DNA from: Gordonia shandongensis DSM 45094
Lineage (GTDB): Bacteria; Actinomycetota; Actinomycetes; Mycobacteriales; Mycobacteriaceae
Length of the DNA stretch: 36,493 nt
Direction of reading: 5' to 3'
Assembly (NCBI RefSeq): GCF_000423025.1
Contig: NZ_AUHE01000020.1
Coordinates: 1 to 36,493 of the forward strand
The position numbers were made by a program, and so were the translations under genes. Within the stretch, counting starts at the first letter, position 1. Every line of letters starts with the position of its first letter. Below are positions 6,588-14,687 of the stretch, piece after piece. The notes below the pieces were generated by a model. That model worked only from the letters and a program-made list of their open reading frames with translations. It did no database searches and was not told where the DNA came from.

Positions 6588-6617
6588 GACCCCCTCCCGA
6601 TCTCCCGGAAGGGGGTC
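6588..6617. terminator. Hairpin between the 45-aa gene and tRNA-Arg
   Basis: GACCCCCT (6588-6595) pairs with AGGGGGTC (6610-6617) around a 14-nt loop that can partly pair. It lies 17 bp beyond the 3' end of the minus-strand tRNA-Arg and downstream of the plus-strand small gene, so it can serve both. There is no long T run on either side. Confidence 0.65.
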
Positions 6618-6633
6618 TCACCTGGTGATCCTG

Positions 6634-6706
6634 TGCGCCCGTAGGGATTCGAACCCCAAACCTTCTGATCCGTAGTCAGATGCTCTATCCGTTGAGCTAC
6701 GGGCGC
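6634..6706 (-). tRNA. tRNA-Arg (anticodon ACG)
   Basis: The acceptor stem is GCGCCCG (5' arm, 6700-6706) with CGGGCGC (6635-6641), and the discriminator is A. The D-arm is AGCTCAACGGATAGAGC. The anticodon stem TCTGA/TCAGA closes the loop CTACGGA, giving anticodon ACG. The T-arm is GGGGTTCGAATCCCT. CCA is not encoded. A34 of this tRNA is the known substrate of TadA, which is encoded at 1828-2316. Confidence 0.95.
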
Positions 6707-6761
6707 GCTGCGAATCTCTCGATTCGATTCTTCAATTGTACCGGGCGCGTATCCCGGTCGG

Positions 6762-6850
6762 CGGAGGCGAGAGGATTTGAACCTCCGGTCCCATTTTCAT
6801 AGGACAACTCATTAGCAGTGAGTCCCATTCGGCCGCTCTGGCACGCCTCC
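6762..6850 (-). tRNA. tRNA-Ser (anticodon GCT, reads AGC/AGU)
   Basis: The acceptor stem is GGAGGCG (6844-6850) with CGCCTCC (6763-6769), and the discriminator is G. The anticodon stem ACTCA/TGAGT closes the loop CTGCTAA, giving GCT. A long variable arm (about 20 nt, with TTTTCAT on the plus strand) marks it as a serine tRNA. CCA is not encoded. It lies 55 bp upstream of tRNA-Arg on the same strand, so the two may be co-transcribed. Confidence 0.95.
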
Positions 6851-6968
6851 CAGTGGAGTTCGGTTTCGAACCGCCGGGGAAGAACATTACACAGGGCCCG
6901 CAGCAAGATCAAATCTCCTGCCGGGTGGACGCCGACCCGCTGGTCAGGCATACATTTGAGGGGTGAAC

Positions 6969-8021
6969 ATGCGAATTCGCCCCGACCTCGACGCCCTGAC
7001 CGCGTACGTCCCGGGAAAGACCTTCCCCGGCGCCGTCAAACTGGCCAGCAACGAGGTCACCGAGCCTCCGCTGCCGAGCGTCCTCGCCGCCGTCGCCGAC
7101 GCCGCCGCGCACGCGAACCGCTACCCCGACAACGGGATGGTGGAGTTGACCGACGAACTGGCCAAGGCCACCGGCGTGACGCCGGCCGAGGTCCGCGTGG
7201 GGTGCGGGTCGGTGATCCTGTGCCAGAACCTCGTGACGATCACCTCCCGCCCCGGCGACGAGGTGCTGTACGCGTGGCGATCATTCGAGATGTACCCCGT
7301 CGCCACGCGAGTCGCCGGCGCGACCCCGGTGGAGGTCCCCCTCACCGGCGACGCCGTCCACGACCTGTCGGCGATGGCCGACGCCGTCACCGACCGCACC
7401 CGCCTGATCTTCGTGTGCAACCCCAACAATCCCACCGGAACCGTGGTGCGGGCCGACGCGCTCCGCGACTTCCTCACCCGCGTCCCCAGCGACGTGATCG
7501 TCGCCCTCGACGAGGCGTACATCGAATACACGCGCCTCGACGACGCCCACGGCTACGACGCCGTCGACCTCTACCGGGAGTTCGAGAACGTCGTGGTCCT
7601 GCGCACCTTCTCCAAGGCGTACGGACTCGCCGGACTCCGCGTGGGCTACGCCATCGGCGCCCCCGCGATCATCGAGGCGCTCAGCAAAGTGCACGTCCCG
7701 TTCACGGTGAGCACCGTGGCGCAAGCAGCGGCGATCGCCTCCCTGCGGGCGAGTGACGAACTGCTCGCCCGCACCGACGCCGTCGTCGCCGAACGCGAAC
7801 GGGTCACCACCCGGCTGCGGGACCTCGGCTACCGCGTCCCGGACAGTCAAGCCAACTTCGTGTGGCTCGACCTCGGCGACGACTCCACACGCTTCGCCAC
7901 CGCGTGCGCGGAGTCCGGCGTGATCGTCCGACCGTTCGCCGACGACGGCGTGCGCGTCACCGTCACGCACCGCGCGGAGAACGACGCCTTCCTCGCCTTC
8001 GCCGAGAGCTTCGCCTCCTGA
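6969..8021 (+). CDS. pat: Aromatic amino acid / histidinol-phosphate aminotransferase (HisC2/Pat type)
   Basis: A PLP-dependent class I/II aminotransferase of 350 residues. PLP-site blocks are NRYPDNG near the N-terminus, CNPNNPTGT, ALDEAYIEY (Asp binding the pyridine nitrogen) and RTFSKAYGLAGLRVGY (Schiff-base Lys at about 216). NFVWLDLG and the C-terminal VRVTV block resemble the HisC family. In mycobacteria the equivalent gene next to tRNA-Arg and tRNA-Ser is hisC2/pat (Rv3772), a phenylalanine/aromatic aminotransferase. Together with tyrA in the window this favours the aromatic role over histidine synthesis; sequence alone does not exclude HisC. Start: the ATG at 6969, or the in-frame GTG at 6963. 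Confidence 0.88.
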   Translation: MRIRPDLDALTAYVPGKTFPGAVKLASNEVTEPPLPSVLAAVADAAAHANRYPDNGMVELTDELAKATGVTPAEVRVGCGSVILCQNLVTITSRPGDEVLYAWRSFEMYPVATRVAGATPVEVPLTGDAVHDLSAMADAVTDRTRLIFVCNPNNPTGTVVRADALRDFLTRVPSDVIVALDEAYIEYTRLDDAHGYDAVDLYREFENVVVLRTFSKAYGLAGLRVGYAIGAPAIIEALSKVHVPFTVSTVAQAAAIASLRASDELLARTDAVVAERERVTTRLRDLGYRVPDSQANFVWLDLGDDSTRFATACAESGVIVRPFADDGVRVTVTHRAENDAFLAFAESFAS

Positions 8022-8027
8022 AACACA

Positions 8028-8084
8028 GAATCACAGGGAGGGCGCGAGCGCCTCCTGAATCACAGGGAGGGCGCGAGCGCCTCC
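8028..8084. repeat. 29-bp tandem duplication at the 3' end of the Ag85-like gene
   Basis: Two exact 28-bp copies (8028-8055 and 8057-8084) each start gaatcacaggg and end gcgcctcc. The second copy contains the last codons and TGA of the minus-strand esterase; the first is a non-coding echo in the 38-bp gap to the convergent aminotransferase. Each copy holds GGCGCGAGCGCC, a short dyad. Confidence 0.9.
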
Positions 8085-9064
8085 CAGGCCCGGGGGAGAT
8101 CCATCTTCCAGTACGGCCAGCTGTGGGTCCCGATGAACCGGAAACCCGGGGTGTAGGGGATGTCCTTACTGCTCAGCAGTGTCGCGAACTCCAACGAGCA
8201 CCGGTTGGCACCCACCTCGAGCGCCGAGCCCGCCGCGATCTGCGCGTCCACCGGACCGTCCTTCGGGTCCCGCTTCTGCGTCAGATCCTGCGGCCCCACG
8301 GCGCCGGTCCCCGACGACAGGAAGATCGCCTTGCCGCGCAGCGCGTCCAACTTGCGCGCCGGATCGTGCGCCCGCCACCGCTTGCTGCCGGGGGCGCCCC
8401 ACATGTTGGTGGCATCGCCGCCCGCCTTCGCGACGGTCGTCCGCACGTAGGCCTCATTGGCCGGCCCCGACACCGGCGGGCATCCGCTCAGCGAGGCGAC
8501 ACCCCGGTACAGCGACGGATGCCGCGCGGTCAACGCGAACGCCGCCTGGCCGCCCATCGACAACCCGATGATCGCGTTGCGTCCCGACCCGTGGAACTCC
8601 TCGTCGATGAGCGAGGGCAGCTCCTCGGTCAGGAACGTCTCCCACTGCGGTTTGCCGAGCTTGTCGTCGCGGCGGACCCAGTTCGTGTAGAATGTCCCGG
8701 CGCCGCCGGCCGGCAGGACCACGTTGACGTTGCGGCCGGCGAAGAACTTCTCGGCACCGCCCTTGGTGATCCAGTCGGAGACCTTGTCGCCGCCGTCGGC
8801 GCCGTCGAGCATGTAAACGGTCGGTCGCGGGGCCGTGCCGCCGGGCGACAACACCGTCACCGGCACCGATCCCCTCATCGACGGCGACTTCACCGTCAGA
8901 TCGGTGCGATGGATGCTGCGGACCTTCTCGGCAGCGATGCGCGCGTGCCTCGGAGCGGCGTCCGCGGGCGCGCTCACCAGGCCCGCCGCCACCGTTCCGG
9001 CGACGAGGAGGGTCAGCGCAGCGGACGTCCGCGATGTCAGTCGATGAGGCCACATGGGCGCCAA
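8060..9064 (-). CDS. Secreted antigen 85/PS1-type mycolyltransferase-like esterase
   Basis: A secreted alpha/beta-hydrolase of 334 residues. The signal peptide (1-36) ends ADA-AP. Residues 50-80 (LTVKSPSMRGSVPVTVLSPG) and VYMLDGADGG are typical of the esterase D/antigen 85 fold. GLSMGG gives nucleophile Ser169, and the His is in FIGTHSWPYWK (His314). Such proteins transfer mycolic acids onto arabinogalactan or trehalose in the cell envelope; several paralogues per genome are normal, and some may only hydrolyse esters. The first in-frame ATG (9064) or the one at 9055 may be used. It is convergent with the aminotransferase and divergent from the thioesterase. The 3' end is tandemly duplicated. 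Confidence 0.87.
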   Translation of the reverse strand: MAPMWPHRLTSRTSAALTLLVAGTVAAGLVSAPADAAPRHARIAAEKVRSIHRTDLTVKSPSMRGSVPVTVLSPGGTAPRPTVYMLDGADGGDKVSDWITKGGAEKFFAGRNVNVVLPAGGAGTFYTNWVRRDDKLGKPQWETFLTEELPSLIDEEFHGSGRNAIIGLSMGGQAAFALTARHPSLYRGVASLSGCPPVSGPANEAYVRTTVAKAGGDATNMWGAPGSKRWRAHDPARKLDALRGKAIFLSSGTGAVGPQDLTQKRDPKDGPVDAQIAAGSALEVGANRCSLEFATLLSSKDIPYTPGFRFIGTHSWPYWKMDLPRAWEALAPSL

Positions 9065-9141
9065 GAGTACCGGTCGGATACTACGAGGAGGTTAACGTCG
9101 CCTGTGAACCTCCCACTCCCCGCGGCATTAAGCTCGCACGC

Positions 9142-9618
9142 ATGACCGCGACGCCACCCGACGAGACCCGGCACACCGATACGACCCGGCCGTACGCGTT
9201 CACCGCCGAGGTCCCCGTCCGCTGGTCGGACATGGACGCCTTCGGGCACATCAACCACGCGCGAATCGTCACTCTCATGGAGGAGGCGCGCATCCAGTGG
9301 TTGTTGAGCGCCGGCGACGAATACGCGCCCCTCATCACCAGCGCCATGATCGTCCACGTCGACATCCGGTACCGCGCGCAGCTCCGCCACGAGGACTCGC
9401 CCCTGCAGGTCGGGATGTGGATCACCCGGTTCCGGTCCGTCGACTTCACCATCGGATACGAGATCCGCCCGGCGGCCCCCGAATCCGGATCATCACCGGC
9501 CTGCGTCGCCTCCACGCAGATGGCCGTCGTCGACGTCGAGAAGCACACGCTCCGTCGACTCAGCGACGTCGAGAAGGGATATCTGCGCGCCTGGGGTCGC
9601 CCCGAGATCCGCCGGTGA
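9142..9618 (+). CDS. Acyl-CoA thioesterase, hotdog fold (4HBT type)
   Basis: A 158-residue single hotdog domain. VRWSDMDAFGHINHARIVTLMEEAR is the central helix and loop of the 4-hydroxybenzoyl-CoA thioesterase/YbgC-like family, with the catalytic Asp in WSDMDAFGH. VDIRYRAQLRHEDSPLQVG and the later strands complete the fold. It hydrolyses acyl-CoA thioesters; the chain specificity cannot be read. The ATG at 9142 gives the normal family length; no strong ribosome site is seen. It is divergent from the Ag85-like gene (77 bp between starts) and convergent with the unknown gene at 9638. Confidence 0.88.
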   Translation: MTATPPDETRHTDTTRPYAFTAEVPVRWSDMDAFGHINHARIVTLMEEARIQWLLSAGDEYAPLITSAMIVHVDIRYRAQLRHEDSPLQVGMWITRFRSVDFTIGYEIRPAAPESGSSPACVASTQMAVVDVEKHTLRRLSDVEKGYLRAWGRPEIRR

Positions 9619-9637
9619 TCCCCGCAGGCCGGGAACG

Positions 9638-10840
9638 TCAGGGCTCGTAGCGCTCGGGCAGCTCGACGGGAGCGGCATACCCGAGCTGAGCGATGTTGCC
9701 GGCCAGCACATCCCGGTAGATCTTCAGCTGCTCCTCGCCGCTGCGCACCTGCTGCGACAGACGACGACTGTGGTCCGCCGACAGTTCGCGGTCGCCCGAA
9801 CGCGCGAGCAGATGGTCGATCCGGGCGTCGATGGTCGACGCGTGGTCGAACTCGTCGAGCAGTCGCAACTCCACCGCCGCCGACTCGACGGTCGAACAGA
9901 TCTCCGTCAACGCATGCACGCGGTCGATGAGCTGCGTCCACACCGGGCGCAGCGCCTCCTCCCGCTCGGTGATGTGCGCCAGGAATCCGGCGTCGAACCC
10001 GCCTCCGGCCCGCGCCCGATCGAGATCGACCCGCAACGCGCGCAGGGCCACGACGTCGGACGCGACCTCTGCCAGTTCCGCGTGCAGGTTCACCTGGACT
10101 CGCTGCATCTCGAAATGGTCCGAGCACCACGCCGGGTTGGTCCGGATCCGATCGTAATAGTGTCCAGCCACGAACAGCAGCGTCTCGTACCCGTCGGCGA
10201 ACCCCGCACCGCGTCCCGCATCCTGCGTGGTGGGCGCGGTACCGAACACCTCGTCGGCCCACTGCTCCACCTGGCGTCGTCCCGCGCGTCCGGCGACCTT
10301 GTCGACGACACCGGCCACCCGGTCGAGCGCATCGGTGCCCGCCCACCGCGCTCCGGAGGTCGAGAGGTTCGCGACCGGGGTGTACGCGAGGCCCGAGAAC
10401 AGCTGTTCGCGCTCCTCGATCTCCAGGTAGACGTTCTCTCTGCGCTCGCGGCGGATCGCACGCATCCCCGTCGGCAGGACGCCCTTGGCGGTGACCACCG
10501 CGCGACGCGCCTCGTCACGCCGCCGCACGAGGGCCGCGAGCCGCGACCTGATGATCGGGACCACGACACCGGGAATCCGGGTCGACGACAGTTTGCGCTC
10601 CGCGTGCGCGATCCCCCGCTGCACCCGCCGGAGCTCACTGAATCCGGCCGACGGGACCGGCATCGCCAATCCCTGCGAGATCCTGCGGACCACCGTGGCA
10701 CGCGCCGTCGGTGCCAGATAACCGGCCGCGATGAGCAGGCACGCCTCGTCGGACAGCTCGGGCGGCTGCCCGGGAACCCGGGCGTCGACCGTCCACTGCC
10801 GGATGGCGGCCGCGTCGACGGAACGCTGCGGAGAGGTCAT
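9638..10840 (-). CDS. Unrecognised helical protein (400 aa) at the end of the ABC/DesKR cluster
   Basis: A soluble, mostly helical 400-residue protein without signal peptide or membrane segments. Charged helices around 75-150 (ELRRVQRGIAHAERKL, RRRDEARRAVV, RRERRENVYLEIEEREQLF) and 240-330 (VQVNLHAELAEVASDVVALR) suggest coiled coils. FVAGHYYDRIRTNPAWC is a distinctive block near residue 230. Its ATG overlaps the stop of the acyltransferase gene by 4 bp (ATGA), so it is translationally coupled and belongs to the operon. No family is recognised. A cytoplasmic structural or signalling role linked to the envelope cluster is only a guess. Confidence 0.7.
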   Translation of the reverse strand: MTSPQRSVDAAAIRQWTVDARVPGQPPELSDEACLLIAAGYLAPTARATVVRRISQGLAMPVPSAGFSELRRVQRGIAHAERKLSSTRIPGVVVPIIRSRLAALVRRRDEARRAVVTAKGVLPTGMRAIRRERRENVYLEIEEREQLFSGLAYTPVANLSTSGARWAGTDALDRVAGVVDKVAGRAGRRQVEQWADEVFGTAPTTQDAGRGAGFADGYETLLFVAGHYYDRIRTNPAWCSDHFEMQRVQVNLHAELAEVASDVVALRALRVDLDRARAGGGFDAGFLAHITEREEALRPVWTQLIDRVHALTEICSTVESAAVELRLLDEFDHASTIDARIDHLLARSGDRELSADHSRRLSQQVRSGEEQLKIYRDVLAGNIAQLGYAAPVELPERYEP

Positions 10841-12003
10841 GGCGCGATTCTACCCGCGGCCGGGCTCCGGTCCGCGTCCCCGCGTCGCCACAGCGGCGCC
10901 GTGATCCGGTGGACGAGCCACGCCACCGGAACGCTGACGAGTGACGTCACCGCGAACACCACGACCGTCGACCCGGTGAAGACGCGGAATCCGACCACGT
11001 CCATGACCAGTTCCATCACCATCACGTGCACGAGGAAGAACTCATAGGAGATCTCGCCGAACCACACCATCGGCCGACTGCCGCACAGTCGGGACCACCG
11101 ACCGTCGCCGACGGTCAGCGGTGCGACGACCCCGAGCGCCACCACCGCGTACAGGAGGTGTTTGACGACGGCCGCCCCGCCGTCGTCCGGGACGATCGTC
11201 GGCTCACCCGCGAAAGCCCCGCCCGAGGCGAAGAACGCCGCCGCGGCCGACGTCACGCAGAGCCCGGCGGGGATCCGCGTCACCAGCGCGGCGACGACGG
11301 CGAGCAGCATGCCCGCGACGAACCAGCTCGCGAAGGCCGGCGGCCACAACCGGGCCGTGGGATCGACCCCCTCGAGACCGTGAACCACCAGCGTCCACAC
11401 CGGAGAGCACACCGCGAGCCCCGCCAGGACCGCGAGCAGCAGGTCGGGGCGCCACCGGTCCCGGCAGACGATCCGCGCGAGCGGCCACGCGACGACGGGC
11501 AACGCCACGTAGTACGCCACCTCGGCGCTCATGCTCCACATCTGCGTGAGCCCCGTGTGCAGGTACCCGAAGCCGTACACCTGAGTGAAGGTCAGGTTCC
11601 GCACCAGCGCCTCCCAACCGTGCCCGAGGTCGGAGGCGTCGGTGCGCACCAGGAAGATCGCGTACACGGCGAGCACCGTGAGCCAGTAGGCCGGCAGGAT
11701 TCGCCGAGCACGGTGCCACGCATAACGGCGCAGCGGCGGGTAGGGCAGCGGCGGAAACGGTCGAGGCCCGTCCCGCAGCGCCCGCACCCACGGGCTGAAC
11801 AGCAGATAGCCCGACAGGACGAAGAAGATCGCGACGCCCACCTCGAACCGCGCTGCCAGCCGGCCCACGTAGTCGTCCGTGTAGTGCCCCGTCCAGAACG
11901 CCGCATGCGTGAGGCACACCGCAGCCGCCGCGACCGTACGGATGCCGGTGAGTGCCGGCCGACGCCCCGAAGCGGCCCCGCCGGCCGGGACCGTCAGATC
12001 CAT
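10837..12003 (-). CDS. Acyltransferase 3 family membrane protein (OafA-like)
   Basis: An integral membrane O-acyltransferase of 388 residues with about ten membrane segments. Conserved features are the N-terminal LTGIRTVAAAAVCLTHAAFW (the His of the R-X10-H motif), VEVGVAIFFVLSGYLLF-type text at 53-70, and a cytoplasmic RRYAWHRARRILPAYW Arg-rich loop. These enzymes acylate sugars of the envelope or of secreted metabolites. The start overlaps the end of the response regulator gene by 10 bp, and the end overlaps the unknown gene, so it is in the middle of a coupled operon. The acceptor is unknown; envelope glycans or glycolipids are likely in this context. Confidence 0.9.
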   Translation of the reverse strand: MDLTVPAGGAASGRRPALTGIRTVAAAAVCLTHAAFWTGHYTDDYVGRLAARFEVGVAIFFVLSGYLLFSPWVRALRDGPRPFPPLPYPPLRRYAWHRARRILPAYWLTVLAVYAIFLVRTDASDLGHGWEALVRNLTFTQVYGFGYLHTGLTQMWSMSAEVAYYVALPVVAWPLARIVCRDRWRPDLLLAVLAGLAVCSPVWTLVVHGLEGVDPTARLWPPAFASWFVAGMLLAVVAALVTRIPAGLCVTSAAAAFFASGGAFAGEPTIVPDDGGAAVVKHLLYAVVALGVVAPLTVGDGRWSRLCGSRPMVWFGEISYEFFLVHVMVMELVMDVVGFRVFTGSTVVVFAVTSLVSVPVAWLVHRITAPLWRRGDADRSPAAGRIAP

Positions 12004-12605
12004 CCCCGCTCGCGGGCGATGCGCGCCGCCTCGGCGCGCGTCGCGGCACCGGTCTTGCCGATCGCCGACGACAGATGGTTGCGGACCGTCCCCGGCGACA
12101 GATGCACCTCGGCGGCGATCGACGCGACCGTCGCGCCCGACAGTGCGGCCACGAGCACATCCGATTCCCGCGGCGTCAGCGGATTCTCACCGTTGGTGAG
12201 GCTCTCGGTGGCCAACGTCGGGTCGATGACCCGCAGTCCGGCGTGGACCCGACGGACCGCGTCGGCCAACTCGGCGGCCGGCGTGTCCTTGACGACGAAT
12301 CCCGACGCACCGGCGTCGACCGCCCGGCGCAGGTAGCCGGGCCGACCGAACGTCGTGACGATGAGGGATCGGACGCCGGGCAGCTGCTCGGTGAGGATCT
12401 CGGCCGCGGCGATGCCGTCGACGCCCGGCATCTCGATGTCGAGGAGACATACCTGGGCACCGCTGTCGCGTGCCGCGTCGAGCACCTCGTCACCACGTCC
12501 GACCTGCGCGACCACCGCGATGTCCGGCTCCAGATCGAGCAGCGCCGCGAGTGCGCCGCGCACCAACGCCTGGTCGTCGGCGAGCAGCAGCCTGATGGTC
12601 TCCAC
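11994..12605 (-). CDS. NarL/DesR-type response regulator
   Basis: A 203-residue two-component regulator. The receiver domain (1-120) has acidic residues D10 and D11, phosphoacceptor D56 in CLLDIEMPG, and the Lys in GFVVKDTPAAEL. The C-terminal LuxR-type helix-turn-helix (about 140-200) reads LTPRESDVLVAALSG..VASIAAEVHLSPGTVRNHLSSAIGKTG. It is the partner of the DesK-type kinase encoded 54 bp upstream. Regulators of this type commonly control a neighbouring ABC exporter; a repeated ATGAC/GTCAT motif in front of the ABC operon (15643-15693) is a candidate target. Confidence 0.93.
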   Translation of the reverse strand: METIRLLLADDQALVRGALAALLDLEPDIAVVAQVGRGDEVLDAARDSGAQVCLLDIEMPGVDGIAAAEILTEQLPGVRSLIVTTFGRPGYLRRAVDAGASGFVVKDTPAAELADAVRRVHAGLRVIDPTLATESLTNGENPLTPRESDVLVAALSGATVASIAAEVHLSPGTVRNHLSSAIGKTGAATRAEAARIARERGWI

Positions 12606-12659
12606 GCGTTCCTCTCGTCACCGGGCCCCGACGGTCGGGCAGACCTCGAGAATAGGGGC

Positions 12660-13841
12660 TCAGCGGCGGCGGGGGTCGGCGGTCATGTCGACCCGGACCA
12701 CCGTCCCGGTCTCCTCGGAGGTCACCGAGAACGCCCCGCCCGCGGCGTCGACGCGTTCCGCCAACCCGCTCAGCCCGTTGCCGTACCGCAGGACGGCCGA
12801 TCCACGGCCGTCGTCGGCGACCGTCAGCGACGTCTCGTCGACCGTCACCGAGCACCGGCGGGCGCCACTGTGCCGCACCACGTTGGTCACCGCTTCGCGC
12901 ACCACCCACGCGAACAGTTCGGAATGCGGCGACTCCGTCCCGCGAGGCGGGAGGTCGGCGGCCACACCCGCCGCCGACAACGCGCTCGACGCCGCCGCGA
13001 GAACGTCGTCCAGGTTCGGGGTTCGCAGTGCGCCGACGGTCGCGCGCACCTCCGCGAGCGCATCCCGAGACAGCGAGTTGACCTCGGCGAGCTCCCGCTT
13101 CGCCCGATCCGGATCGAGGTCGACGAGACGGGCGGCCAGCTCGGTCTTCACCGTGATGACGGTCAGCGAATGCCCCAGGATGTCGTGGACGTCCCGGGCC
13201 ACGCGCTCGCGTTCGTTCACCACCGCCAACTGTCGGCTCAGTTCGCGCTGCCGCTCCTGCTCCCGTTCGCGCTGCTGCTCGGCGTCCCGGCTCAGCCGCG
13301 TGATCATCATCATCACGCCGACCACCGCGAACACGACGAGCAGACCGACGTCGACGCCCCATCCGGCCCATTCCGGGATGCCGATCGCCGAGAGGAAGAT
13401 CGTCATGATCCCCGCCAGGGAGACCGCAGGCGGGACCGGTACCGCGAACGCCACGACCGCCATCAGGAAGGGCGCCACCGCGAACGCCCGGCCGCCGATG
13501 ATCGCGACCAACAGCGCGGTCATCACCAGCAGGATCACGAACCCCGCGGTCGCGGGGGACCGCCACCACGGAGACCGGGCCGGCTCCCACATCGCGTACA
13601 CGCATTCGAGCAGGTACACGATCACGAACACGATGATCGTCAGGAAACCGACGACGGTCACCGGCGTCGGCCTTCCCGCACCGGCGACGGCGAGGATCGG
13701 GTACACCATGAACACCAGCCACACGGCGCCGAACACCCACCGCCCGGTTCGCCACGGAGCGGTGAGCGAATCACACGGTGGGGTCATCGGTCTCTCCCGG
13801 TGGTCGGGGACGAGTCGGGCGTCTCGCGACGGTCCGGTCAC
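12660..13841 (-). CDS. DesK-type sensor histidine kinase
   Basis: The N-terminal half (residues 30-180) has about five membrane segments and no large extracellular sensor. A coiled-coil linker (SRDAEQQREREQERQRELSR) leads into a HisKA_3 domain, ERERVARDVHDILGHSLT (phosphorylated His219). The ATPase domain has EAVTNVVRHSG (N box) and VADDGRG (G1 box). The GTG at 13841 overlaps the permease stop (GTGA), which supports coupled translation from there. An ATG at 13787 preceded by GGGAGAG is an alternative and would remove 18 N-terminal residues. Signals for this class are usually sensed within the membrane; the signal here is unknown. Confidence 0.92.
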   Translation of the reverse strand: MTGPSRDARLVPDHRERPMTPPCDSLTAPWRTGRWVFGAVWLVFMVYPILAVAGAGRPTPVTVVGFLTIIVFVIVYLLECVYAMWEPARSPWWRSPATAGFVILLVMTALLVAIIGGRAFAVAPFLMAVVAFAVPVPPAVSLAGIMTIFLSAIGIPEWAGWGVDVGLLVVFAVVGVMMMITRLSRDAEQQREREQERQRELSRQLAVVNERERVARDVHDILGHSLTVITVKTELAARLVDLDPDRAKRELAEVNSLSRDALAEVRATVGALRTPNLDDVLAAASSALSAAGVAADLPPRGTESPHSELFAWVVREAVTNVVRHSGARRCSVTVDETSLTVADDGRGSAVLRYGNGLSGLAERVDAAGGAFSVTSEETGTVVRVDMTADPRRR

Positions 13842-14608
13842 TGCCTGCGAGTGCTGCGAGTGTAGAAGTATCCCGCGGCCGTCGCGAAGATCACCGCCCA
13901 GACGACGGTGTTGAGGACCATCACCCAGAGGTCGATCTGCGTGCCGTACACCGTCACGCCCTCATCGAGCGGATACCGGGCCAGCGAGACGACGCCGAAC
14001 ATCGGGGTGAACTCGGCGATCCGCAGCATCACGCCGTTCAGGGGGACGAAGACGTTCCCCGCGAACGCCAGCAGCGCCAGGATGCCGCCGAGAACCTGCA
14101 TCGCACCGTCCGACTTGAAGACGCTGCCCATCGCCAGGCCGAGCGCGGCGAAGACCGCCGACCCCACCCACGCGATGACCAGGCACACCACGAAGACGCC
14201 GACCGACGCGCGGGCACCCGAGATGAGGCCGACCGCCGCGAGGAGCACCACGGGCAGGGCGCTCATCGTCAACGCCACCGCCACCTTGGTGGTGACATAG
14301 CCGCGGGGAGTCAGGGGCGTCATCATCAGCGTTCGAGTCCAGCCGGCCTGCTGCTCCAGGGAGACGGCGGCAGCATTCGACGCCGCCGCCAGGACCGCGC
14401 CGTAGAGCGCCATGCCCACCAGCACGTAGAACGCGACATTGCCCGCCCCGGCCCGCTCGTCGCTCGGCTGGGTGGCGCCGAACACCAGGTACAGCAGGGC
14501 GGGCATGGCGATCGTGAAGATCATCGCGCGCTTGTTGCGCATGATCCGGCGGACGTCGTTGCGGAGGTACACGCCGGCGACACCGGACGCGGAGACGAGT
14601 GTGGTCAT
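13838..14608 (-). CDS. ABC-2 type transporter permease
   Basis: A 256-residue permease with six hydrophobic segments. The N-terminus GVYLRNDVRRIMRNKRAMIF is the amphipathic elbow helix usual for ABC-2 permeases. YVLVGMALYGAVLAA and QAGWTRTLMMTPLTPRGYV are characteristic family blocks. I chose the ATG at 14608 (MTTLVSASG..), preceded by GAAAGG; the frame is open to 14659, but the extra residues overlap a tandem duplication and look non-coding. With the ATPase encoded upstream it forms an exporter, probably of a lipid, drug or peptide. The last four bases overlap the kinase start. Confidence 0.9.
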   Translation of the reverse strand: MTTLVSASGVAGVYLRNDVRRIMRNKRAMIFTIAMPALLYLVFGATQPSDERAGAGNVAFYVLVGMALYGAVLAAASNAAAVSLEQQAGWTRTLMMTPLTPRGYVTTKVAVALTMSALPVVLLAAVGLISGARASVGVFVVCLVIAWVGSAVFAALGLAMGSVFKSDGAMQVLGGILALLAFAGNVFVPLNGVMLRIAEFTPMFGVVSLARYPLDEGVTVYGTQIDLWVMVLNTVVWAVIFATAAGYFYTRSTRRQ

Positions 14609-14646
14609 GACTGGCCTTTCGAGAGTGAGTGCGTGGACGGGTTCGT

Positions 14647-14687
14647 GGTCAGGACGCATCGCCGGTCAGGACGCATCGCCGGTCAGG
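14647..14687. repeat. 17-bp tandem repeat at the 3' end of the ABC ATPase gene
   Basis: Two exact 17-bp units starting ggtcaggacgcatcgcc (14647-14663, 14664-14680) and a partial third (14681-14687). One copy spans the last codons and TGA of the minus-strand ATPase gene; the other lies in the short gap before the permease and creates an ATG that is probably not used. Confidence 0.9.

Noticed and set aside
14608..14659. Permease start at the ATG at 14659
   Set aside because: The ATG lies in a duplicated copy of the ATPase 3' end and lacks a ribosome site; 14608 has one and begins the conserved part.
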